37,405 nucleotides of DNA from DASXTW01 sp036505215. GTDB taxonomy: Bacteria; Actinomycetota; UBA4738. The position numbers and the translations under genes are program-made. Position 1 is the first letter of the stretch. The number at the start of each line of letters is the position of its first letter. The notes under the pieces were generated by a model, which did not search any database, had not been told where the DNA came from, and was given only the letters and a program-made list of their open reading frames with translations. Shown here in pieces: positions 21,825 to 29,965 of the stretch. The DNA is taken from contig DASXTW010000055.1 of assembly GCA_036505215.1 (NCBI GenBank), positions 1 to 37,405 of the forward strand, given 5' to 3'.

Positions 21825-23608
21825 GCGAGCTCCCACTGGCCGGTGGTCGCACACACATGTGCGGGGAGCTCCGCGCGTCCGACACCGGACGACGTGTCGT
21901 CCTGGCCGGATGGGTCGCCCGCAAGCGAGACCACGGCGGCGTGGTGTTCCTGGACCTCCGCGATCGAGAAGGATTGGTTCAGGTCGTAGCCCATCCGCAG
22001 GACGCGCCCACAGCCCACGCGGTCGCCAGCGAGGTCAAGCCCGAGTCGGTGGTCAAGGTGATCGGGGAGGTTCGGTCCCGGCCGGAGGGGACGGTCAACC
22101 CCATCCTCCCGACGGGAGACGTCGAGGTCGCCGCCACCGAGATCGAGGTGATCACCGAGTCCGTCACCCCGCCCTTCCCGATCGAGGATCGCGTCGACGT
22201 CGAGGAGCTCATCCGGCTGAAGTACCGATACCTCGACCTGCGGCGGCCCGAGATGACGAGGATCTTGCGGCTGCGCCATCAACTGATCTCCTCGATCCGG
22301 CGGTTCTTCGACGAGCGAGGCTTCGTCGACGTGGAGACCCCCATGCTCACCAAGAGCACGCCCGAGGGGGCCAGGGACTTCCTGGTGCCTTCCCGACTGC
22401 AGCGAGGGAAGGTCTATGCGTTGCCCCAGTCGCCTCAGATGTTCAAACAGCTCCTGATGGTGGCGGGGTTCGACCGCTACTACCAGATCGTCCGGTGCCT
22501 GCGAGACGAGGACCTTCGGGCCGACCGCCACTGGGAGTTCACCCAGCTCGACGTGGAGATGAGCTTCGCCACCGAGGAAGACGTGTTCGAGCTGATCGAG
22601 TCGATGTTCGCCGGTGTGTGGAAGGAGCTGCTGGACGTAGACGTGAAAACGCCGTTCCCGCGACTCACGTTCGAGGAGTCGATGTCCCGGTACGGTTCCG
22701 ACAGGCCCGACACACGGTACGGGCTGGAGCTGGCCGACCTGACGAAAGTGTTCGCCGGCAGCGCGTTTCGAGCGTTCGCCCAGGTGGTGGCGGATGGGGG
22801 AGAGGTCAAGGGGTTCGCCGCCCCTGGGGCCGCGTCCTGGCCGAGGAAGGATCTCGATGGGCTTGTCCAGGAGGCCAAGGCCCGAGGAGCTGCAGGGCTG
22901 GTCTGGATCGCGGTCGAGGGGGGGACGTTCCGATCGCCGGTGGAGAAGCATCTCTCGCCCGACGAGCTCGGTGCCGTTCAGGAGGCGACCGGCGCGGGCG
23001 ATGGGGATCTGGTCCTCTTGGTCGCAGATCAATCCTCTCGGGTCAACGTGGCTCTCGATGGCCTGCGCCGGCTCATGGCCGCCCGCTTGGACCTGATCCC
23101 CGAAGGCCTGTGGAACTTCCTGTGGATCGTCGAGCCACCCCTGTTCGAATGGGGCGAGGAGGCCCAGGCGTGGGTTCCGAGTCATCATCCGTTCACCTCG
23201 CCGGCCTCCGAAGACCTCAACCCCGAGACGGCCAAGGCTCGGGCCTACGACATCGTCCTGAACGGCTACGAAGTGGGGGGCGGAAGCATCCGGATCCACC
23301 AGCCGGCGCTCCAACGCCGGATCTTCGAGGCCATCGGCCTCTCCGATGAGGAGGTCCGGGAGAAGTTCGGCTTTCTCATCGAGGCGTTCACGTACGGAGT
23401 ACCTCCCCACGGGGGCATCGCCCCCGGGCTCGACCGGATCGTCATGCTGCTGGCCGGCCGGGAGAACATCCGGGACGTGATCGCCTTCCCCAAGACCGCA
23501 TCGGGGATCGAGCCTCTCACCGGAGCGCCCGCCGAACCGACCCAGGATCAGCTGGATGTCCTCGGCATGGCGTTCCTCGAAGAGCCAGGCGACTCGAAGA
23601 GGAGTTGA
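21821..23608 (+). CDS. aspS: Aspartyl-tRNA synthetase (probably non-discriminating, AspRS/AspRS-Asn type)
   Basis: 595-residue bacterial-type class II synthetase with N-terminal OB anticodon domain, catalytic domain (motif 2 in FRDEDLRADRHWEFTQ-like sequence, here RCLRDEDLRADRHWEF), a GAD insertion domain, and motif 3 GIAPGLDRIVMLL. In the anticodon domain the sequence is RDHGG (His38) and later RPEGTVNP (Gly90). In studied enzymes His and Gly at these places mark the form that also charges tRNA-Asn, while E. coli has Leu and Lys. If so, GatCAB must exist elsewhere in the genome. The GTG start overlaps the hisS stop. Confidence 0.96.
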   Translation: MSELPLAGGRTHMCGELRASDTGRRVVLAGWVARKRDHGGVVFLDLRDREGLVQVVAHPQDAPTAHAVASEVKPESVVKVIGEVRSRPEGTVNPILPTGDVEVAATEIEVITESVTPPFPIEDRVDVEELIRLKYRYLDLRRPEMTRILRLRHQLISSIRRFFDERGFVDVETPMLTKSTPEGARDFLVPSRLQRGKVYALPQSPQMFKQLLMVAGFDRYYQIVRCLRDEDLRADRHWEFTQLDVEMSFATEEDVFELIESMFAGVWKELLDVDVKTPFPRLTFEESMSRYGSDRPDTRYGLELADLTKVFAGSAFRAFAQVVADGGEVKGFAAPGAASWPRKDLDGLVQEAKARGAAGLVWIAVEGGTFRSPVEKHLSPDELGAVQEATGAGDGDLVLLVADQSSRVNVALDGLRRLMAARLDLIPEGLWNFLWIVEPPLFEWGEEAQAWVPSHHPFTSPASEDLNPETAKARAYDIVLNGYEVGGGSIRIHQPALQRRIFEAIGLSDEEVREKFGFLIEAFTYGVPPHGGIAPGLDRIVMLLAGRENIRDVIAFPKTASGIEPLTGAPAEPTQDQLDVLGMAFLEEPGDSKRS

Positions 23609-23633
23609 ACGCGTGGCTGGCCCGCTCTAGCAT
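23605..23633 (+). promoter_or_regulatory. Promoter of the candidate 6S RNA
   Basis: TTGAAC (23605-23610, overlapping the aspS stop codon), a 17-nt spacer and TAGCAT (23628-23633) form one of the best sigma70-type promoters in the window. The +1 position predicted 7 nt downstream is 23640, exactly the first base of the closing helix of the RNA. Confidence 0.65.
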
Positions 23634-23639
23634 CCTGAT

Positions 23640-23804
23640 GGCGGACCGTCCCGGTTCGTGGGTTCGCAGAACCAGCATCGTGGTATCCGGGAGCCTGGCT
23701 CCGGCGGTGGAGAAGCGCCCCGCGAGGGGTACTCGGAAGCGGCCGGGAAGGCACCCACCTGCGTGAGCGCAGGTTCGCGACGAAGCGAACAGGGGCGGCC
23801 CGCC
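23640..23804 (+). ncRNA. ssrS: Candidate 6S RNA
   Basis: A 323-nt gap between aspS and rarA holds a structured element of about 165 nt. The ends pair: 23640-23652 (GGCGGACCGTCCC) with 23792-23804 (GGGGCGGCCCGCC), 13 positions with one A-C mismatch and one G-U. An apical arm at 23693-23752 forms from GCCT/AGGC, CCGGC/GCCGG, GAG/CTC and a CCCC-GCGA-GGGG tip. Between them lies a large open region with small hairpins: GGTTC-GCA-GAACC on the 5' side and ACCTGCG-TGAG-CGCAGGT on the 3' side. Length, closing stem, central bubble and apical stem fit 6S RNA, which mimics an open promoter and binds RNA polymerase. I recall the Bacillus 6S-1 gene also lying beside aspS near rarA. Helices were found by eye, not by folding software. 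Confidence 0.62.
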
Positions 23805-23906
23805 TCTCGCTAGGAGAGACCATGGCAGAAGTCGTCTTACGCGGCTGGCCGGGGGGGACCGCACGAAGGAGGTCCAGCGTGCGGGCCACCGAACGACCGC
23901 TGGTCG
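23804..23906 (+). promoter_or_regulatory. Structured leader between the candidate 6S RNA and rarA
   Basis: Several short helices are visible: CTCTC/GAGAG (23804-23818), CCGCAC/GTGCGG (23859-23864 with 23879-23884) and CGACC-GCT-GGTCG (23894-23906). GGACC (23856-23860) can instead pair with GGTCC (23871-23875), which excludes the second helix. This may be 6S processing or termination sequence, or a rarA leader. No T-tract terminator is present. Confidence 0.35.
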
Positions 23907-23911
23907 GCTGA
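23822..23911 (+). CDS. Possible 29-residue leader peptide upstream of rarA
   Basis: A short frame beginning MAEVVLRGWPGG follows AGGAGA with 4 bases spacing and ends 20 bases before rarA. It contains a TTA codon and a tandem AGG-AGG pair, both rare in GC-rich actinobacteria. It lies in the structured rarA leader. The sequence may equally be non-coding RNA; nothing but the ribosome site and start codon supports translation. Confidence 0.2.
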   Translation: MAEVVLRGWPGGTARRRSSVRATERPLVG

Positions 23912-23931
23912 CACTGCAGCGCTCGGTGGCG

Positions 23932-25194
23932 ATGGCTCAGGTTCCGCTCGCCACCCGAATGCGTCCCAGGACCCTTGACGAGGTCGTGGGACAGCGACAT
24001 CTTCTCGGGCCGGGCAAGCCGCTCACCGCGCTGGTCGAGGCCGGTCGCTTACCCTCCTTGCTCCTCTGGGGACCCGCGGGGAGTGGGAAGACGACCCTCG
24101 CGTTCATCCTGGGGGCAAGCGTCGGCGGCGAGATGGTCCAGCTCTCTGCGGTGGCGTCGGGTGTGGCCGACGCACGGAAGGTGATGGCACGGGCGAAGGA
24201 CAGCATGCTCCCTACGGTGCTCTTCGTCGATGAGGTCCACCGCTGGAGCAAGTCGCAGCAGGACGTGCTGCTGCCGACGGTCGAAGACGGCACGATCATC
24301 TTGATCGGGGCCACGACAGAGAACCCGTACTTCTCGCTCGTTTCGCCGCTGCTCTCTCGATGCCTGTTGCTTCATCTCGAAGCGCTCTCGTCCGAGGACA
24401 TCCGCACGCTGCTCGACCGGGCTCTGGCCGACCCCGAACGCGGGCTCGGGGAGATCGAGGTGAAGGTCACCGACGAGGCTATGGAGCACCTGGCCTCCAT
24501 TGCCGGAGGAGATGCCCGGATCGCCCTGACCGGCCTGGAGGCCGCGGTCCTCGCCGCTGATGCGAAGGGGCAGAGTGGGGTTGACCGGACTCTGGCCGAG
24601 GAGGCCATCCAGAAAAAGGCCATCGTCTACGACCGCCAGGGAGACGCCCACTACGACGTCATCTCCGCGTTCATCAAGAGCATCCGCGGCTCGGACCCCG
24701 ACGCCGCACTGTTCTGGCTGGCCAGGATGCTGGAGGCGGGCGAGGATCCTCGCTACATCGCCCGCCGGATGGTCGTACACGCCTCCGAGGACATCGGGCT
24801 GGCGGATCCTCGGGCCCTGCTGGTTGCGGTTGCAGCGGCCCAGGCGGTGGAATACGTGGGGCTGCCCGAAGCCCGGCTGAACCTGGCGGAGGCCGCCATC
24901 TACCTGGCCCGGGCCCCCAAGTCCAACAGCGTCATCACGTCGCTCGGCCGAGCCACCCAGGACGCAGCCTCGACAGATCCCGTCCCGCTTCACCTGAAGG
25001 AAGCGTCGGGCCATCCCGGACTTCGCAAGCTCGGATACGGCAAGGGCTACAAGTACCCGCACGACTTCCCCGGCCATCAGGTCGATCAGGAATACCGCCC
25101 CGCACGGTTCGAGGGAAAGAGGTACTACGAGCCCTCGGACCAGGGAGAGGAGGCGAAAGCGGAAGGGGCAGCGGAAAGAGCCGATCCGGCCTAG
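23932..25194 (+). CDS. rarA: Replication-associated recombination protein A (RarA/MgsA)
   Basis: 420-residue AAA+ ATPase of the clamp-loader-like group. Walker A is GPAGSGKTT (47-55), Walker B LFVDEVH (97-103), sensor 1 is in GATTENPYFS, and the C-terminal tetramerisation region includes DPDAALFWLARMLEAGEDPRYIARR. RarA acts at stalled replication forks. The C-terminus ends in an acidic/lysine-rich tail after RYYEPSDQG. ATG at 23932 is chosen; an in-frame GTG lies 6 bases earlier and neither has a clear ribosome site. Confidence 0.95.
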   Translation: MAQVPLATRMRPRTLDEVVGQRHLLGPGKPLTALVEAGRLPSLLLWGPAGSGKTTLAFILGASVGGEMVQLSAVASGVADARKVMARAKDSMLPTVLFVDEVHRWSKSQQDVLLPTVEDGTIILIGATTENPYFSLVSPLLSRCLLLHLEALSSEDIRTLLDRALADPERGLGEIEVKVTDEAMEHLASIAGGDARIALTGLEAAVLAADAKGQSGVDRTLAEEAIQKKAIVYDRQGDAHYDVISAFIKSIRGSDPDAALFWLARMLEAGEDPRYIARRMVVHASEDIGLADPRALLVAVAAAQAVEYVGLPEARLNLAEAAIYLARAPKSNSVITSLGRATQDAASTDPVPLHLKEASGHPGLRKLGYGKGYKYPHDFPGHQVDQEYRPARFEGKRYYEPSDQGEEAKAEGAAERADPA

Positions 25195-25203
25195 CTGCCC
25201 GGT

Positions 25204-25209
25204 TATGAT
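25204..25209 (+). promoter_or_regulatory. -10 element of the DUF948 gene
   Basis: TATGAT lies 44 nt before the GTG start, leaving a leader with an AAGGGAGAG ribosome site. No -35 consensus is seen. Confidence 0.45.
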
Positions 25210-25253
25210 TCCGGCCTCGAAGCACGCGAACCCATGACGAAGGGAGAGCGAAC

Positions 25254-25634
25254 GTGGTCGCATCGATCAGTGTGGGCGGCGTGGCAGGCCTCATCGCAGC
25301 GGTCGCGTGGGCGGTCATGGTGCTGATTCTCGGCCTGGTCCTGGTGAATCTCTTCCGAGTTCTGGAGTCGACGAAGATGCTCATCGATGGGATCCGGGAA
25401 GAGACGGTGCCGCTGCTCTCCGAGGTGAAGACGACGGTCTCCGGGGTGAACCGTGAGCTGGAACGGGCGGACGGGCTCCTCGAATCCGCCGGCAACATCG
25501 CCAAGAGCGCCGAGCGGGTCGCCCACGTGGTCGAGCAGACGGTGTCCAGCCCGTTGATCAAGGTCATCGCGTTCGGGGCGGGAGCCTCCAGAGCGGTTCG
25601 GCGGCTCAAGAAAGACAAGAAGACCGGGGGTTAG
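25254..25634 (+). CDS. DUF948 domain membrane protein
   Basis: 126 residues with one N-terminal transmembrane helix (about 10-33) followed by a helical, probably coiled region (EETVPLLSEVKTTVSGVNREL) and a basic C-terminus. This matches DUF948, the YtxG-like family of unknown function. In actinobacteria such a gene commonly sits a short distance upstream of alaS with a second small membrane protein, the same arrangement as here. GTG start with AAGGGAGAG 5 bases upstream. Confidence 0.88.
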   Translation: MVASISVGGVAGLIAAVAWAVMVLILGLVLVNLFRVLESTKMLIDGIREETVPLLSEVKTTVSGVNRELERADGLLESAGNIAKSAERVAHVVEQTVSSPLIKVIAFGAGASRAVRRLKKDKKTGG

Positions 25635-25637
25635 CCT

Positions 25638-25868
25638 GTGCGCCGTATCTTCTGGCTGGCCCTTGGCCTCGGAGCGGGGGCCACCAGCGCGGTGCTCGCT
25701 GCCAGGTGGTTGGAGCGTCAGACCCGCCGCATGGCCCCGGCGAACATCGCCCGCCATGCTGGGGGAACGCTCCGCGACGCCACGTCGCTGATGGGCGAAG
25801 CCCTTCGTGAGTTCCGTCAGGGGATGGCGGACAAGGAAGCGGAGGTCCGCTCCTCTCTGGGCGAGTAG
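25638..25868 (+). CDS. Small membrane protein of the DUF948-alaS cluster (DUF6167-like position)
   Basis: 76 residues: RRIFWLALGLGAGATSAVLAARW forms one N-terminal helix, followed by an amphipathic helical segment rich in Arg and Glu. It starts 3 bases after the DUF948 gene. Its size, hydrophobic start and position match the small protein found after DUF948 in Streptomyces and relatives. No enzymatic motif is present. Family membership is inferred from position and general pattern. Confidence 0.8.
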   Translation: MRRIFWLALGLGAGATSAVLAARWLERQTRRMAPANIARHAGGTLRDATSLMGEALREFRQGMADKEAEVRSSLGE

Positions 25869-25919
25869 CGTTCGGAGATCGGCCCACTCGGGCCGTCCCC
25901 GAAAGGGAGTGACGACGCC

Positions 25920-27260
25920 ATGGGTGAAATCGTTTCCGAGGTGACCGATCTCCTCCAGCAACTGATCCGCAACCGCTGCGTCAACGATGGGACCAGAGAC
26001 TCAGGCGGTGAGATCAGGAGTGTCGACCTCCTCTCCTCGTACCTGGAGGGGACCGGCGCCGACTTGGAGCGCTACGAGCCCGTCCCCGGCCGGGCAAGTC
26101 TGGTCGCCCGGATCGAGGGGAGCGACCCGCAGGCGTCCAGCCTCCTGTTGATGGGCCATACGGACGTGGTCCCGGTCAATCCCGACGGGTGGCAACGCGA
26201 TCCCTTCGGCGGCGAGCTGGTCGACGGTGTGGTGTGGGGCCGAGGTGCCGTCGACATGCTGAACGAGACCTCCTCCATGGCGGTTGCCTTCCGCAGGCTC
26301 GCAGAGGAGAAGTTCAGGCCGAAGGGCACGCTGACGTACCTGGCGGTCGCCGACGAAGAGGCACTGGGAACGTGGGGCGCAGATTGGCTCCTGCAGAATC
26401 AAGCCGCTGCCGTCAAGGCGGACTACGTGGTGACTGAGTTCGGCGGCTTTCGCATGCCACTGCCCAGCACCAGCGGACCGAAGCTCCCCATCATGGTCGG
26501 AGAAAAGGGGAGCTACTGGTGCGCCATCCGCGTCCGGGGAACCCCGGGGCACGGCTCCATGCCTTACCGGACGGACAATGCGTTGATCAAGGCAGCCGAG
26601 GTGGTCAGGCGGATCGCCGACTACCAGGGCGAGACGAAGATCATCGATGCCTGGAAAGGCTTCGTGGAAAAGGCGGACCTCCCGCCCGAGATGGCCGCGC
26701 TCCTCCTGGACCCGGACAAGATCCGGGGGTTCTACGAGTCCTTTCCCGACGTCGGACTGGCCAGGATGGTCCACGCGTGCACGCATACCACGTTCGCCCC
26801 CACGATGATGCACGCGGGAATCAAGACGAACGTCATCCCCGACAGCGTCGAGCTGCAGGTGGACATCCGCACGTTGCCCGGCGTGACCGGCGAGGAAGTG
26901 GAGAAGATGCTGGGCGAGGCCATCGGCGACCTCAGGGGCGATGTCGAGATCGTGGCCCAGGACGACAATCCGGCTACCGCCTCACCGGTCGAGACGCCTC
27001 TCTGGGAGTCCATCCGGAGTGTGGTCGAACGATTGGTTCCGGGGGCTACCACCGTGCCGTTCCTGGTGGTCGGGGCCACCGACGCCAGGTTCTTCCGCCG
27101 GGCCGGGTCAGTGGCGTATGGAGCCGGGCTGTTCAGCGAGAAGATTCCGTTCGCCGAGTTCGCCTCGATGTTCCACGGCGACAACGAGCGCATCGACCAG
27201 GAATCGCTGCGCCTCTCCACCGAGTTCTGGATGGCCCTGGCGAAAGACCTCGTCAGCTGA
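25920..27260 (+). CDS. M20-family metallopeptidase
   Basis: 446 residues. Metal and catalytic residues of the M20/ArgE/DapE group are visible: MGHTDVVPV (His80, Asp82), GRGAVDM (bridging Asp112) and VADEEALG (Glu146-Glu147). The dimerisation domain begins near VRGTPGHGSMPYRTDNA, and HGDNERI near the end carries the last His ligand. The hydrolysed peptide or acyl-amino acid cannot be predicted. It has an AAGGGAG ribosome site and lies between the DUF948 pair and alaS, where I would normally expect no gene. Confidence 0.92.
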   Translation: MGEIVSEVTDLLQQLIRNRCVNDGTRDSGGEIRSVDLLSSYLEGTGADLERYEPVPGRASLVARIEGSDPQASSLLLMGHTDVVPVNPDGWQRDPFGGELVDGVVWGRGAVDMLNETSSMAVAFRRLAEEKFRPKGTLTYLAVADEEALGTWGADWLLQNQAAAVKADYVVTEFGGFRMPLPSTSGPKLPIMVGEKGSYWCAIRVRGTPGHGSMPYRTDNALIKAAEVVRRIADYQGETKIIDAWKGFVEKADLPPEMAALLLDPDKIRGFYESFPDVGLARMVHACTHTTFAPTMMHAGIKTNVIPDSVELQVDIRTLPGVTGEEVEKMLGEAIGDLRGDVEIVAQDDNPATASPVETPLWESIRSVVERLVPGATTVPFLVVGATDARFFRRAGSVAYGAGLFSEKIPFAEFASMFHGDNERIDQESLRLSTEFWMALAKDLVS

Positions 27261-27294
27261 GGCCGAGCTCCGCCAGGGGCAACATCCGCGTAGC

Positions 27295-27300
27295 TAGACT
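27295..27300 (+). promoter_or_regulatory. Candidate leaderless promoter -10 of alaS
   Basis: TAGACT ends 7 nt before the alaS ATG, with no ribosome site between them. Confidence 0.45.
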
Positions 27301-27307
27301 AGCCGCG

Positions 27308-29965
27308 ATGGACGGCAACGGGATTCGGGGGCTTTTCCTGCGGTTCTTCGAGGAACGGGGGCACCGCGCCGTGCCCTCGTCGTCTCTGATCGCGCCGCCC
27401 GAAACGGGCTTGCTCCTGACCACGGCCGGGATGGTCCAGTTCATCCCGTACTTCCTGGGCATTCAGGACGCGCCCTACCCTCGGGCCGTATCCTCGCAGA
27501 AGTCCTTCCGGGCCACCGATATCGAGAACGTCGGCCACACCGCCAGGCATCTCACCTTCTTCGAGATGTTGGGGAACTTCTCGTTCGGCGACTACTTCAA
27601 GCGGGAAGCCATCGCCTGGGCTCACGAGCTCATTACCGAAGGGTATGGGATCGACCACGACCGTCTGTGGGTGACCGTGTACGAGACGGACGAGGAGGCC
27701 GTGAAGTACTGGGCCGAGGTCGGGGTTACAGGAGAGCGCGTGGTCCGGCGAGGGAAGGTCGACCAGTACGGCGAACCGGCGAACTTCTGGTGGACCCATG
27801 CGGCCGGACCGTGCGGGCCCTGCTCCGAGATCTACGTGGATCGAGGGCCGGAGTACGGGCCGGAGGGCGGTCCCGACGTCGACGAAGAGCGATTCCTGGA
27901 GATCTGGAACCTCGTGTTCATCCAGTACGAGTGCGACGACGATTCGAACATAATCCGGGACCTCCCCAAGCAGAACGTGGACACGGGCAGCAGCCTGGAA
28001 CGCGTGGCGATGGTCCTGCAGGATGCCGATTCCTTCTACGAGACCGACCTGATGTGGCCGCTGGTCGAGACGGCCCAGCGGCTGGCTGGCAAGCGGTACG
28101 GGAAGGATGAGAAAGACGACGTGAGCCTGCGGATCATGGCCGAGCACGGCCGGGCCACCACGTTCCTGATGGCCGACGGCGTGCTCCCCTCGAATGAGGG
28201 CCGCGGCTACGTGTTGCGCAGAATGCTCCGCCGCCTGATTACCCACGCCCGCAAGCTCGGAGTCGATCGGCCGGTGATACCCGACCTCGTCGAAGCCTCC
28301 GTGCAGCTCATGGGCGAGCCCTATCCGGAGCTCGGGGCCAACAAGGCCTTCATCCTGCAGGTGGCGTCCTCCGAGGAGGAACGTTTCAGTGATGCGTTTC
28401 GGCACGGCATCACGCTGTTCCAGGCCGAGGCGGAGAAAACGAAGAAGTCTGGAAGCGGTGTGTTTCCCGGTGACGCTGCTTTCCGCCTGCACGACACATT
28501 CGGGTTCCCACATGAGCTGACCCTCGAGCTGGCCGCCGACGAGGGCCTGACGGTCGACACCGAGGCGTTCGCGCGACTGATGGAGGAGCAACGGGCGCGG
28601 GCACGTGACGCTCTCAAGAAGACGGGAATCGCCGAGGACGTGCTGAACGAGGTCGCGTCGACGGTGGGGCCGACGGAGTTCCTCGGCTACGAGCGGCTGG
28701 AATCCGAAGCTCGCGTCGTCGGGCTCGTGGCGGACGGATCGCGATCGGCCTCGGCAGGGGAGGGCCAACGCGTGGAGGTGGTCCTCGATCGGACCCCCTT
28801 CTACGCAGAGGGCGGCGGGCAGGTCGGCGACGCCGGCACGATCAGGACGCCCTCGGGTGTGATCGAGGTCACCGATACCAAGCCCGGGCCTGGGGGGACC
28901 ATCGTGCACGAGGGGATGGTCTCGAGCGGCGAGGTTCGAGAGGGGGACGAGGCCGAGGCGATCGTGGACGGGGGGCGTCGTGAGGGAGCCGCTCGCTCGC
29001 ACACCGGGACGCACGTCCTGCACCACACGATCCGCCAATTCCTGGGGGAGCACGCCAGGCAGGCCGGGTCGCAGGTGGCGCCGGGGCGGCTTCGTTTCGA
29101 CTTCTCGCACTACGAAGGGGTGCCGCAAGACGCACTGGAGGAGATCGAGTACTTGGCCAACCGGCGGCTCTCCGACGACTCGCCCGTCCGGGCGTACGAG
29201 ACCACCAAGGACTTCGCCCAGAGCCAGGGTGCCATCGCTCTGTTCGGAGAGAAGTACGGGGACATCGTCCGCGTGGTGGAGGTCGGCGATTACTCGATCG
29301 AGCTGTGCGGCGGCACCCACGTCCGGCACACGGGGGAGGTCGGCCTGTTGCGGATCGTGTCCGAGGGGAGCATCGGCTCAGGCTTCCGTCGTATCGAGGC
29401 GCTGACGGGCCCCGACGCGCTCAGGCAGGTGAACCTGGAGCGGCGATTGCTTGAGGATGTGGCTGAAGCCATAGGCGCCGGTGATCCCACCGCCGCGCCG
29501 GAGCGGGCCCGGCAGGCCGTGGCCAGGATCAAGGAGCTGGAGAGCGAGCTGGGCAAGCTTCGCCGGGCCGAGCAGCAAGGCGAGGTGGAGCGCCTCGCGG
29601 CCTCGGCCCTGGATGTGGCGGGGATCAAGCTCGTCCTGGCCAGGATGACCGGCCGCGGCGAGGGTGAGCTCCGGGAGCTTGCCTCCAATCTGGCGAACCG
29701 ACTGATGAACAACCGGACGGATCGCGCTGCGGTCGTCCTTGGAACTGCAGGGGATCGGGGAGCTCGCCTGGTGGCATCGGTCACCGGGCCACTCGCCGGC
29801 ACCGTCACCGCGCGCCAGCTCCTCGAGGAAGCCTCCAAGGTGATTGGAGGCGGGGTCGGAGGGAAGGATCGCCTGGCCATGGCCGGGGGCCCGCGGACCG
29901 ATGCCCTGGACCAGGCCCTGGCGGGCATTCCGGACCGCCTGCAGACGCTCCTGACCGGTGCCTGA
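27308..29965 (+). CDS. alaS: Alanyl-tRNA synthetase
   Basis: 885 residues, full length. The catalytic domain opens with RFFEERGHRAVPSSSL and contains the motif 2 region FEMLGNFSFGDYFK and the tRNA-recognition domain. The editing domain has RSHTGTHVLHH and CGGTHVRHTG, the zinc-binding His and Cys sites that remove mischarged Ser and Gly. The C-Ala dimerisation domain is present (GGVGGKDRLAMAGGP). The ATG at 27308 is the natural start of the conserved N-terminus. ruvX begins 8 bases before alaS ends. Confidence 0.97.
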   Translation: MDGNGIRGLFLRFFEERGHRAVPSSSLIAPPETGLLLTTAGMVQFIPYFLGIQDAPYPRAVSSQKSFRATDIENVGHTARHLTFFEMLGNFSFGDYFKREAIAWAHELITEGYGIDHDRLWVTVYETDEEAVKYWAEVGVTGERVVRRGKVDQYGEPANFWWTHAAGPCGPCSEIYVDRGPEYGPEGGPDVDEERFLEIWNLVFIQYECDDDSNIIRDLPKQNVDTGSSLERVAMVLQDADSFYETDLMWPLVETAQRLAGKRYGKDEKDDVSLRIMAEHGRATTFLMADGVLPSNEGRGYVLRRMLRRLITHARKLGVDRPVIPDLVEASVQLMGEPYPELGANKAFILQVASSEEERFSDAFRHGITLFQAEAEKTKKSGSGVFPGDAAFRLHDTFGFPHELTLELAADEGLTVDTEAFARLMEEQRARARDALKKTGIAEDVLNEVASTVGPTEFLGYERLESEARVVGLVADGSRSASAGEGQRVEVVLDRTPFYAEGGGQVGDAGTIRTPSGVIEVTDTKPGPGGTIVHEGMVSSGEVREGDEAEAIVDGGRREGAARSHTGTHVLHHTIRQFLGEHARQAGSQVAPGRLRFDFSHYEGVPQDALEEIEYLANRRLSDDSPVRAYETTKDFAQSQGAIALFGEKYGDIVRVVEVGDYSIELCGGTHVRHTGEVGLLRIVSEGSIGSGFRRIEALTGPDALRQVNLERRLLEDVAEAIGAGDPTAAPERARQAVARIKELESELGKLRRAEQQGEVERLAASALDVAGIKLVLARMTGRGEGELRELASNLANRLMNNRTDRAAVVLGTAGDRGARLVASVTGPLAGTVTARQLLEEASKVIGGGVGGKDRLAMAGGPRTDALDQALAGIPDRLQTLLTGA

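Noticed and set aside
23640..23925. RNase P RNA, tmRNA or SRP RNA in the aspS-rarA gap
   Set aside because: The conserved GAGGAAAGTCC-like core of RNase P, the tmRNA ends and tag frame, and the SRP GGAAGCAG loop are all missing; the closed long-hairpin shape fits 6S RNA better.
27299..29329. Reverse-strand frame of 676 codons opposite alaS
   Set aside because: Antisense to the conserved AlaRS catalytic and editing domains; no family resemblance.
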